A stretch of 9,179 nt of DNA from assembly GCA_964487285.1 (NCBI GenBank), contig CAZAPZ010000065.1, positions 1 to 9,179 on the forward strand, given 5' to 3'. This document shows positions 1-7,800 of this stretch, one piece after another (the first letter of the stretch is position 1; every line of letters starts with the position of its first letter). Position numbers and translations under genes: made by a program. This DNA is from CAZAPZ01 sp964487285. GTDB lineage: Bacteria > Campylobacterota_A > Desulfurellia > JAADFJ01. The notes under the pieces were generated by a model, which saw only the letters and a list, made by a program, of their open reading frames with translations, had not been told where the DNA came from and made no database searches.

Positions 1-266
1 ATGCAGTAGTGTATAATTACATGAAGAAAATATCAAAGAAGGTTAGAGAACATACAAAAATTCTTTTAGAATCTCCACCTTTTCCTATGCCCCCAGTTGT
101 TATGCCTTTGGGTATCAATACATCTGTTGTAAAAAAAGTTCAGAATGTGTTATTAAATATGAATAAAAATAATAGGGGACGAATGATTCTTAAAATTTTG
201 GGTGTGCAAAAGTTTATAAAACCTCCCAAAGGTTTATATAACAGTATTTACTACACCAAAAAATGA
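1..266 (+). CDS. PhnD-like periplasmic substrate-binding protein, C-terminal part (5' end outside window)
   Basis: The frame is already open at the left edge (first whole codon at position 3) and runs to a TGA at 264-266, so this is the last ~88 codons of a longer gene and not a small protein. The tail has the typical C-terminal pattern of PhnD-family oxyanion/phosphonate binding proteins: ESPPFPMPPVV, then VLLNMNKNNRGRMILKILG, then a hydrophobic residue pair (KFI) and a terminal Tyr-containing segment. Known family members bind small oxyanions or phosphonates in the periplasm, either for ABC transport or as sensors (for example AioX; a PhnD-like domain is also fused in TtrS). The gene overlaps the following kinase gene by 4 bp (ATGA) and no transporter gene is visible nearby, so I infer a sensory role as the ligand-binding partner of the kinase. 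The ligand cannot be read from this fragment. A transport protein whose partner genes lie upstream remains possible. Confidence 0.78.
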   Translation, partial: AVVYNYMKKISKKVREHTKILLESPPFPMPPVVMPLGINTSVVKKVQNVLLNMNKNNRGRMILKILGVQKFIKPPKGLYNSIYYTKK

Positions 267-1690
267 TATGGAATAATTTTTATAAATCAAAAGTGAAATT
301 ATTGCAGTTTATGTTCAATAGATTATATAATGTATCACTTCGTGTTAAAATGATAGGTCTTGTTATTTTTACGGCAATTTTTATTGGCGTTTTGATGATC
401 TTGGAAATATATTTTATTTTTCCTGAATTTAACACTATTCAGCTCAGGGAACTGAGTACTTCTATGAGTAAAGAACTGTCTCTGCAGTCTGTTAATTACA
501 TACTTGACGATAATATGTTTCAACTTACTAAGTTGCTTAAGGATGCTGTAATTAGCAATCCGGACCTTATATATGCATTTATTGAAAATAATAAAGGGAG
601 AGTTATTGCATCTAATTTTTCTGATGGTTTTCCATTGGTGTTGTTAAAAATCAATAATAAGCATTTTCAATCACAATCCGTCCTCAATATTAAAACGACA
701 AATGCGAACGTTTGGGATACAAAAATGCCGATATTAAAAGGGGAATTGGGTATTGTTAGGGTAGGTATTTCTGCAAAGAGATCCGGTAGTATAATTACAT
801 CATTGATAGGATCTGTTGCGTTTGCTGTTGTTATTGCTATAATTGTAGGCGTAATCATATCAAGTATCATAGCATGGTTTATAATGATGCCTATAGCGGA
901 TTTATCTAAAGCTGCAAAGGCCATAGGAAATGGCAAATATATTAAGGTCCAACCATCGAGTAGTGATGAGTTGGGGGAATTAATAAGTACATTTAATGAG
1001 ATGAGTAACAGTTTGAGGATGTTAGAGTCTGAGAGAAATGAAAAAGAGTCAATGAGAAGAGAATTTGTGTCTAAAGTGATTAATGCTCAAGAAGAGGAAA
1101 GAAAGCGTATCGCAAGAGATTTGCATGACCAATTAGGACAATTTTTGACGTACACGAAGATAAAATTTAAAATCCTTGAGGATTTGAATGATGTATTTGA
1201 GATACATAAAAATGTTATAGCTTTAAGAGATGATTTGACTAAAGAAGTTGGAGCTATACATGATATGGCTGAAGATTTAAGGCCAAGTACTCTTGATGTG
1301 ATGGGGCTTGAGAATACGGTTAGCATGTATGTGGATGATTTTGTAAAAAAGTATGATATCAGTGTAAATTTTTATTCTATAAACTTAAATGATAAAAGAT
1401 TCAGCAATGTGATAGAGATAAGTATATATAGGGTTGTGCAAGAAGCTTTGCGAAATATTATAAAACATGCCAAGGCCAAAACCGTGAAAGTAATACTTGA
1501 ATATAATAAGGACCACATTCGCGGTGTTATTGAAGATGATGGCGAAGGTTTTAATTATGAAGAAAATCTTTCAAAGGGTTTGGGTATATATGGAATGAGA
1601 GAAAGAGTAGAGTTATTAAAAGGTAGATTAGATATCGAATCCGAAGTAGATCATGGTTCAATGATAGTTTTTGATATACCAGTGCAATAA
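263..1690 (+). CDS. Membrane sensor histidine kinase, NarX/DegS type (HAMP + HisKA_3 + HATPase)
   Basis: This 475-residue inner-membrane kinase should autophosphorylate and pass phosphate to the adjacent response regulator. Visible layout: TM1 about 31-55; a periplasmic segment of ~120 residues (about 56-177) resembling a single Cache/PAS-like sensor, with DLIYAFIENNKGRVIAS and later GELGIVRVGIS; TM2 about 178-209; HAMP about 208-260; the HisKA_3 dimerisation helix with RKRIARDLHDQLGQ (phospho-His H288) and LRPSTLDVMGLE; then an ATPase domain with N-box EALRNIIKHAKA (N398), G1 box EDDGEGF (425-430) and G2 box GLGIYGMRERVE. All key residues are present. The ATG overlaps the TGA of the binding-protein gene, which suggests translational coupling; this start is chosen for that reason although no strong Shine-Dalgarno is seen. 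The ligand is unknown. The upstream binding protein suggests that a complex of binding protein and kinase senses an oxyanion. Confidence 0.93.
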   Translation: MIWNNFYKSKVKLLQFMFNRLYNVSLRVKMIGLVIFTAIFIGVLMILEIYFIFPEFNTIQLRELSTSMSKELSLQSVNYILDDNMFQLTKLLKDAVISNPDLIYAFIENNKGRVIASNFSDGFPLVLLKINNKHFQSQSVLNIKTTNANVWDTKMPILKGELGIVRVGISAKRSGSIITSLIGSVAFAVVIAIIVGVIISSIIAWFIMMPIADLSKAAKAIGNGKYIKVQPSSSDELGELISTFNEMSNSLRMLESERNEKESMRREFVSKVINAQEEERKRIARDLHDQLGQFLTYTKIKFKILEDLNDVFEIHKNVIALRDDLTKEVGAIHDMAEDLRPSTLDVMGLENTVSMYVDDFVKKYDISVNFYSINLNDKRFSNVIEISIYRVVQEALRNIIKHAKAKTVKVILEYNKDHIRGVIEDDGEGFNYEENLSKGLGIYGMRERVELLKGRLDIESEVDHGSMIVFDIPVQ

Positions 1691-1691
1691 A

Positions 1692-2357
1692 ATGGGGGAT
1701 AGAGAGAAAATTTCTATAGTTATAATAGATGATCACCCTATTTTGGTATCCGGTTTAAAAATGTTATTGGATAAGCAAAGTGATTTAGTAGTTATTGGCG
1801 AAGCTAATAATGCATCAGATGGTCTTAAGATTGTTAAAAGCACAAGACCTAATATTGTGTTGCTTGATATATCGATGCCTGATATAAATGGCATTGATGT
1901 TATACCTGCTCTCAAGAAGATTTCAGAAAAAATCAAGATACTCATACTAACAATGCATGAGGATTATCAATACGTTCAAAAAGCTTTAAACAATGGAGCT
2001 TCTGGTTTTTTATTGAAAAAGGCTGTAGACGATGATCTTCTTTATGCAATAAAAACGGTTGCAAGGGGTGATGTGTATATCCATCCATCAATTATTGGCA
2101 ACTTTATATACAAAGCTGATAATATATTCACCATAAACACTTTAGATAGAGAGCATATGTTGTGGAACACGCTTAGTGCAAGAGAACAAGAAGTTATGGT
2201 CAAAGTAGCTAAGGGTTTTACGAATAAAGAAATTGCTTTTGCATTGTTTTTGAGTGAAAAGACAGTGGCCACTTACCGTATGCGTGCTACCTCTAAATTG
2301 GGTGTTTCAAATAGATCTGAGCTTTTTGAAATTATTTTGAAACTCAATATGTTTTAA
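1692..2357 (+). CDS. NarL/FixJ-family response regulator (REC + LuxR-type HTH)
   Basis: This 221-residue DNA-binding response regulator is the expected partner of the kinase just upstream. The receiver domain (about 7-125) has the acidic pair D13/D14, phospho-acceptor D59 in LLDISMPDINGIDV, T87 and K109 in GFLLKK. A linker (about 130-158) leads to a LuxR/GerE helix-turn-helix (about 159-216) with LSAREQEVMVKVAKGFTNKEI and a recognition helix region LSEKTVATYRMRATSKLGVSNR. The usual receiver and HTH landmarks are intact, so it should act as a phosphorylation-dependent transcription factor. The ATG at 1692 lies one base after the kinase stop, which implies coupling. The frame also extends back to a TTG at 1671, but the family N-terminus fits the ATG. 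The obvious target is the reductase operon that starts after the 159-bp gap downstream. Confidence 0.93.
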   Translation: MGDREKISIVIIDDHPILVSGLKMLLDKQSDLVVIGEANNASDGLKIVKSTRPNIVLLDISMPDINGIDVIPALKKISEKIKILILTMHEDYQYVQKALNNGASGFLLKKAVDDDLLYAIKTVARGDVYIHPSIIGNFIYKADNIFTINTLDREHMLWNTLSAREQEVMVKVAKGFTNKEIAFALFLSEKTVATYRMRATSKLGVSNRSELFEIILKLNMF

Positions 2358-2422
2358 AATAATTGTAAGATTTTATACTACACTTCGTATTTTTTCCCTA
2401 CAAAGATTTAGCATATTAACTT

Positions 2423-2438
2423 ACATAGAAGTCTATAT
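2423..2438. promoter_or_regulatory. Candidate NarL-type 7-2-7 operator
   Basis: The sequence ACATAGA-AG-TCTATAT is two heptamers in inverted orientation separated by 2 bp, matching at 6 of 7 positions, with perfect inner arms ATAGA/TCTAT at 2425-2429 and 2432-2436. NarL-family regulators classically bind heptamers in this 7-2-7 arrangement, and a NarL-family regulator is encoded directly upstream. The site lies about 80 bp before the first reductase gene, a sensible activator position. The heptamer does not match the E. coli NarL consensus closely, and short A+T-rich dyads arise by chance, so this is only a candidate. Confidence 0.3.
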
Positions 2439-2462
2439 TTACCCGATTGTATATCTTAATAA

Positions 2463-2504
2463 TTATATAAAAATAATTAGTAGCTACTAATTATTTTTAT
2501 ATAA
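2463..2504. repeat. Perfect 42-bp palindrome (21-bp arms, no spacer) before the operon's first gene
   Basis: The arms 2463-2483 and 2484-2504 are exact reverse complements with the centre at 2483/2484 (TAGCTA core). The next outer pair (A2462/A2505) does not match, so the arm is exactly 21 bp. The right arm stops immediately before the Shine-Dalgarno of the 2517 gene. In RNA it would form a long hairpin leaving AAGGGAGG just exposed; in DNA it could be a dimer or tetramer operator, or form a cruciform. A terminator role is less likely because A- and G-rich sequence follows and there is no T-tract. Confidence 0.9.
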
Positions 2505-2512
2505 AGGGAGGT
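2505..2512 (+). promoter_or_regulatory. Strong Shine-Dalgarno abutting the palindrome
   Basis: AAGGGAGG lies at 2504-2511, sharing only its first A with the palindrome end, and is followed by a short spacer to the ATG at 2517. It fixes the start of the Fe-S subunit gene and places the ribosome landing site directly at the foot of the potential hairpin. Confidence 0.8.
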
Positions 2513-2516
2513 ATAC

Positions 2517-3602
2517 ATGAAGGATAAAAAAACAGGTAGAAGGGATTTTTTTAAGAAATTCGCTATTGCAACTACTGGTTATCTGACTGTAGGTACTGTA
2601 ATTGGCAATGGTCAAAAGGTATTAGCTGACGATAACATAAAGCGTGGAAGCCCTAAGAATACTTCAAATAATAATCCAAAACCAAACAGTGGTAAAGTAA
2701 CGGGTCCGTTAAAAAATCATAGATGGATGGGGTGGACAAATCCATCGTTCAACGTGAATGATGGATGGAATAATTGGAATATGATTCAAAATCCAAACAA
2801 CTTGCCAATTTGGCATGACAATTTTAGCAAGATAAAAGAAACGCATCCTAAACATCATTGGGGAATGGTTATAGATTTAAGAAAATGTATAGGATGTCAA
2901 GCGTGTGTTGTTGCGTGTAAGAGCGAGAATAATGTTCCTTTAGGTGTATTTAGAACTGTAGTGGATGTTTTAGAGACAGGTCATATGGAAAAAGACCCAA
3001 ATGGTATGGTTGTAACAGAGGAAGGGAATTTTGCTCCAAATGTAAAGAAGTCTATGCTTCCAAGGATATGCAATCATTGTGATGAGCCACCCTGCGTTGA
3101 AGTGTGCCCAGTGAAAGCAACCTATAAACGTCAAGACGGAATTGTACTGATAGATTATGATGTGTGTATAGGCTGTGGTACATGTATCCAGGCATGTCCT
3201 TATGATATGAGATACTTTAATCCTATTCAGCATACAGCAGATAAATGCACGTTTTGCGTAGATAGGGTTGATAATGGTTTAGAACCTGCATGTGTTACAT
3301 CGTGTGTTGGCAGAGCAAGGATATTTGGCGATTTCAATGATCCCAATAGCAAAATCTCGAAGCTGATAACTCAGTTTCCAACGTCAAGACTTTTCTTATC
3401 ACAAGGCACAGATCCACAAGTATTTTATATTGATTTAAATGGAAATTTAACCGGACAAACAGATTTAAAAGATGTTGCCATGATGTTTACATACACTATG
3501 GGATTTAATACGACAGCGTATAAACAATTGGGTGGAAAAGTGGAATTGCCAATAATAGAAGAAAAAAGAAACCCTTTTAAAAAATATCATTTTAAAATAT
3601 GA
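2517..3602 (+). CDS. Tat-exported four-[4Fe-4S] electron-transfer subunit (TtrB/PsrB/DmsB type)
   Basis: This 361-residue protein should relay electrons between the NrfD anchor and the molybdenum subunit on the periplasmic side. The N-terminus has a twin-arginine signal (GRRDFFKK, R8/R9), a hydrophobic stretch and a plausible cleavage site near residue 37. Sixteen cysteines form four ferredoxin-type clusters: C124/127/130/134, C185/188/193/197, C217/220/223/227 and C244/247/259/263. The signature NHCDEPPCVEVCP is typical of DMSO-reductase-family Fe-S subunits. It is longer than usual for TtrB/PsrB (roughly 190-250 residues). The extra length is a Trp/Asn-rich segment between the signal and the first cluster (about 40-115) and a ~95-residue C-terminal tail after the last cysteine. 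A strong Shine-Dalgarno precedes the ATG. It is the first gene of the operon, followed 18 bp later by the anchor gene, as in the ttrBCA order. Confidence 0.93.
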   Translation: MKDKKTGRRDFFKKFAIATTGYLTVGTVIGNGQKVLADDNIKRGSPKNTSNNNPKPNSGKVTGPLKNHRWMGWTNPSFNVNDGWNNWNMIQNPNNLPIWHDNFSKIKETHPKHHWGMVIDLRKCIGCQACVVACKSENNVPLGVFRTVVDVLETGHMEKDPNGMVVTEEGNFAPNVKKSMLPRICNHCDEPPCVEVCPVKATYKRQDGIVLIDYDVCIGCGTCIQACPYDMRYFNPIQHTADKCTFCVDRVDNGLEPACVTSCVGRARIFGDFNDPNSKISKLITQFPTSRLFLSQGTDPQVFYIDLNGNLTGQTDLKDVAMMFTYTMGFNTTAYKQLGGKVELPIIEEKRNPFKKYHFKI

Positions 3603-3620
3603 GGGAGAAGGAGGATTTTT

Positions 3621-4790
3621 ATGTTATTACCTGATCAATTTTTGGAAACTCCTGTATGGGGTTTGCCAATTGTCGTCTATCCATTTTTATCTGGTTTAAT
3701 GGCGGGTGCTTTTGTTATAGCCTCGTTATCTCATTTATTTGGCTTAAAACAATTTAATCCCATTGCAAAATTGGCGGCTGTTTCCAGTTTTGGATTTGTC
3801 ATTTTAGCTGCGGTGGCTCCGCTTGTAGATACTCTTCAGCCATCAAGGGCATGGTGGGAATTGTATGCAAGGGATCACTTTCCGTATTCGCCATTGGGTG
3901 TTTTCATTATTATTTGGACACTATATGTGATTTTGATGCTCTTTGAAATGTATTTTGATTTTCGTATAGATAATATAGAAAAATCAAAAAAGGGTGGTAT
4001 TAGAGGTGCTATATCTAAATTTTTATCACTTGGTAGTAAAGATATATCAGAGAAATCAAAAAATAGGGATAAAAAGGCGCTTTTTTACATTGCCGCAATA
4101 GGTGTACCGCTTGCTTTCGCATTTCATGGTTATATTGGCTTTGTATTCGGAGCTATAAAAGCGCGTGCTTTATGGACAAGCTCGGTAATGATGGTTATGT
4201 TTATTACATCTGCCATAGTTTCCGGCACAGCCACCGTAATGCTTTTTTATATTATAGGTTTTAGTTTTATTTCTAAAAGAAACAAGGTAATTATAGAGAC
4301 ATTGGATAAGCTTGGTCTGTTTTTAATGTACATGATTTTCATTGATCTTTTTGTGGATCTTGTAGATTGGTTATATCATTTCAGGGCTTATGCAAGTGCT
4401 GATGTATATAAAGGATGGGTTGGCGTGTATGACTGGGGAGGCCAGTTAGCTATACACTATCATATATGGCAAATACTTTTAGGACTTATTGTTCCCGCAT
4501 TTCTCTTAGCCTTTAAATCAATCAGGCGTTCAAAATTTATGGCTATTATTTTGGCGCTTTTGGTTAATGTAGGTGTATGGGAAATGCGTTATAACACTGT
4601 TATAGGCGGCCAATTACTACCTAAAATTGGACAAGGTTTTACCTTGTTTCATAGTCCATGGACAGGATTTGACGGTATATTGTCAGCTATAGGTATATTT
4701 TCTTTGGGTCTTGTTATCATATTTGTTTTGGGATGGCTGTTTGGATGGGAAGATAGACACAGAGAGACCAGTTTAGAATCTGATAAATAA
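3621..4790 (+). CDS. nrfD: NrfD/PsrC-family membrane anchor subunit (TtrC-like)
   Basis: This 389-residue integral membrane protein should be the quinol-interacting anchor of the complex. I count about nine hydrophobic helices, near residues 18-40, 50-70, 92-114, 153-178, 188-215, 231-252, 275-298, 304-322 and 353-376. The opening GLPIVVYPFLSGLMAGAF, and late in the protein YNTVIGGQ, are typical of the NrfD/PsrC/TtrC family. A polar, Lys/Ser-rich loop (about 115-152) separates helices 3 and 4 and should face the cytoplasm. The family usually carries no haem and passes electrons from menaquinol to the Fe-S subunit. AAGGAGG at 3608-3614 with a 6-nt spacer fixes the start. The product is probably TtrC-like by gene order, but NrfD proteins serve many reductases, so the symbol denotes the family, not a nitrite reductase. 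Confidence 0.92.
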   Translation: MLLPDQFLETPVWGLPIVVYPFLSGLMAGAFVIASLSHLFGLKQFNPIAKLAAVSSFGFVILAAVAPLVDTLQPSRAWWELYARDHFPYSPLGVFIIIWTLYVILMLFEMYFDFRIDNIEKSKKGGIRGAISKFLSLGSKDISEKSKNRDKKALFYIAAIGVPLAFAFHGYIGFVFGAIKARALWTSSVMMVMFITSAIVSGTATVMLFYIIGFSFISKRNKVIIETLDKLGLFLMYMIFIDLFVDLVDWLYHFRAYASADVYKGWVGVYDWGGQLAIHYHIWQILLGLIVPAFLLAFKSIRRSKFMAIILALLVNVGVWEMRYNTVIGGQLLPKIGQGFTLFHSPWTGFDGILSAIGIFSLGLVIIFVLGWLFGWEDRHRETSLESDK

Positions 4791-4800
4791 TGGAGGAGTT

Positions 4801-7800
4801 ATGGATAGAAGAGACTTTTTAAAGTATGGCATATTCGGTGCTGGTCTTGTAGGTGTTGGCGTAGGCATAAGCCAACAGAATATGGGAAGGTATTTTAGCT
4901 ATAACGGCCGATATACATATCCTGGGAGAATAGAAACATGGTCTGGAGTTAAGGTGGAATTTTCAACATGCAAACAATGCCATAGCGATTGTGCCCTAAT
5001 GGCACGTGTGTTTAATGGAACAATAGTAAAATTGGATGGCAATCCTTACGATATTCAAACTACCGAGCCGAATATAAATTATGCTACGCCCGTTAAGGAT
5101 GCTATAGTTTATACGGGGAGCACATTTAATACGTCAAAACCATATGCCAGTGGTTCTCACTCTCTTTGCCCGAGAGGTCAAGCCGGAAGGCAAACAGTAT
5201 ATGACCCGTATAGAGTTTATATGCCCCTAAAGAGAGTTGGGCCACGCGGATCTAAAAAATTCAAAGTTATATCATATGAGCAATTACTGGATGATGTTGT
5301 GAATGGTGGACACCTGTTTAAAGATGTCCCGGGCGAAGAAAATAGGTTTGTTGAAGGTTTTAAACATCTTTGGAATAATGGTCACAATAGATTTGTTCCT
5401 GTAAATCCTAAATATCCAGACTTCGGTCCAAAAACAAATCAGTTTGTAGCGTATTGGGGAAGGGCTGAAGGGGGCCAGCATGATCTTCTTGTTAGGTTTG
5501 CAAGCGCGCTGGGATCTATAAATGCAATTCCCCATGTTTCCGTGTGTGAGCTTACACACCATGTTGCAACAGATGAGACTTTCCCTGGTACGCACATGTT
5601 GAAGCCGGATCAGCCAAATGCAGAACTTGTCTTGTGTTGGGGAACGAATTACTATGAAGCCAATTTTCCTATGCAAACTTTGGCACGTAGATCTGTTGAA
5701 GCAACATCAAACGGCCAGAAGGTAATATTTATAGATCCGCGTGGAGGAAATCAGATAGCCCATGCAGAATATGTGCCTATAAAACCTGGTGGTGACGGTG
5801 CTTTAGCAATGGGAATGATTAAATGGATAATAGAAAATAAGAGATACAATGAAAAATATTTAGAAATACCGAATTATAATTCAGCTATTAAACAGGTTGA
5901 GCCAAATTATTCTAATTCAAGCTATCTGATTGTTGCAGATAAAAACAGACCAGATTATGGATTATTTCTGAAATCAGGTAAAGAACCGTATGTTATAGAC
6001 AAAGCATCAGGTAACTTTATGGGAGCTAACATTTCTTTAAAAGCTAAGATTTGGCCTACAGGATTTTTATCTATGGGGACTGTCAATGTTAATGGTGTTA
6101 ACTGCTTGACAGGTATGCAATATCTTTGGAGAGAGGTTTCTTCACATTCAATGGAAGATTATGAGAAAGAATCCGGTATATCAAAGGATACTATAATTAG
6201 ATTGGCAAAAGAATTTACTTCGCATGGGAGAAAAGCTGTTTCTGATTTATACAGGGGAGCGGCTATGCATTCAAATGGATATTATAATGCAAGAGCAGTG
6301 TTGCTATTAAATGCTTTAATTGGCAATATAGATTATAAAGGTGGGTATATAAATGGTGGCGGTCATGCAGATGACATGAATGGTAGATATGATCTTAAAA
6401 AATGGCCTAATTTTGTTTCTCCAAAGGGTGTTAGAATATCTCGAGAACGTAGTGCTTATGAGGATACGCTGGAGTATAAGGAAAAACTTGCAAAGGGTGA
6501 ATCTCCATTTCCCGCTCAGAGGCCATGGTTTCCATTTGGGTTTGGTATGTGGCAGGAAATATGGGGTGGCATATACTTTGAATACCCCTATCCTATCAAG
6601 ATACTTTTTCAACATATGGCAAATCCCGCATGGGCACAACCGGGAATGGGTGGTGCAGATGATAAATCTCTGATGTGGATGAGAATGATAAAGGATTTAA
6701 ATAAGGTGCCCTTGTTTATAACTACGGATATAGCGGTTGCAGAGAGTTCAGCATATGCAGATTATATAATTCCTGATGCAACGTATTTAGAGGGGTGGGG
6801 TATGCTTGGTAATTTGCCCACATATCCAACATCACGCATGAGCATAAGACAGCCTATTATTGAACCTGTTGTAGAGAAAACCAAAGAAGGCAAGCCTGTC
6901 ACAATGGAAAATTTTTTGATTGATGTGGCAATTAAACTAAACTTACCGGGATTTGGTAAAAATGCATTTATAGAAGGTGGTGATTTAAATGTTCAAGAAG
7001 ACTACTATCTAAAAATGGTAGCCAATATTGCTTATGATAATAAACACCTTTTAAGGAAAGTAGATAATAAATTCGTAGTACAGGGTCCTGTGCCTGAAGC
7101 GACAGCGAAAGAGGAGATGGAAAGTGTTAGAAAATATATAGAAAAATATCCTAATGCATTAAAATCAAAAGAATGGAAAAGAGCTGCTTATGTGCTTGCA
7201 AGAGGCGGGCGGTTTGAGGATTACAATGTTGGATATTTACCTAAAGGTGATCCGGAATGGGTGACACATAGATGGGGTCAGAAAAAGCACGCTGTTCAAA
7301 TATATTCCGAGCATGTGGCAAAATATCACAATGCTATAACAGGTGAGAACTTTGACGGTTCAGTAAAATTCGAGCCACCCGTAAATATGAAAGGTAAACC
7401 GATATATGATATTTATTCAAAAAAAGAATACCCATTTATGTTATCCACATATAAGGTACCAATACACTCAAAATCGAGAACTATGTCAGATCCATGGTTA
7501 CTTGAACTATTACCAGGCAATTTTATTGAAATCAGTGAAGTTGATGCGAAAAGATTAGGGCTGAAAGATGGAGATTATGTGAAATTAAGTTCACCTGCCT
7601 ATACAAAAGGCTTAATACATAGGATTAGAATACGTTTTGCGCTTAGACCGGGTGTTATAACATATTCTCAGGCATTTGCCAGGTGGCTATATGGCTCTGG
7701 AACATGGTACATAGATGGTAAAACATATGAGGGTGATCCTGCACGAAATACAGGAGTGCACCCAAATCATTTAATGCTGCTTGATCATTCAATAGCGGCA

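Larger units (their letters stand above)
2358..2516 (+). promoter_or_regulatory. Control region between regulator gene and reductase operon
   Basis: This 159-bp A+T-rich gap separates the sensory genes from the reductase genes and most likely holds the operon promoter. It contains an imperfect 7-2-7 inverted repeat (2423-2438) and a perfect 42-bp palindrome (2463-2504). I find no convincing sigma70 -35/-10 pair with normal spacing and no sigma54 GG-N10-GC element. That would fit an activator-dependent promoter, but it is weak negative evidence. There is also no clear intrinsic terminator behind the regulator gene, so read-through from the upstream genes is possible. Confidence 0.5.

Noticed and set aside
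1671..1691. Upstream TTG start extending the regulator by seven residues
   Set aside because: It overlaps the kinase end, has no ribosome site, and the added residues do not belong to the receiver domain; the ATG at 1692 fits the family.
2375..2395. Possible intrinsic terminator after the regulator gene (ATAC...GTAT followed by six T)
   Set aside because: The stem is only 4 bp, A+T-rich, with an 8-nt loop; too weak to call.
2463..2504. Reading the palindrome as a rho-independent terminator
   Set aside because: Downstream sequence is AAAGGGAGG, which is the ribosome site of the next gene, not a T-tract; the stem is mostly A/T.
5284..5676. 130-codon open frame on the - strand inside the molybdoenzyme gene
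   Set aside because: It lies wholly within a gene with clear family motifs, has no recognisable domain, and is best explained as a shadow of the + strand codons. The same holds for the frames at 6316-6639 (-) and 6380-6673 (+).
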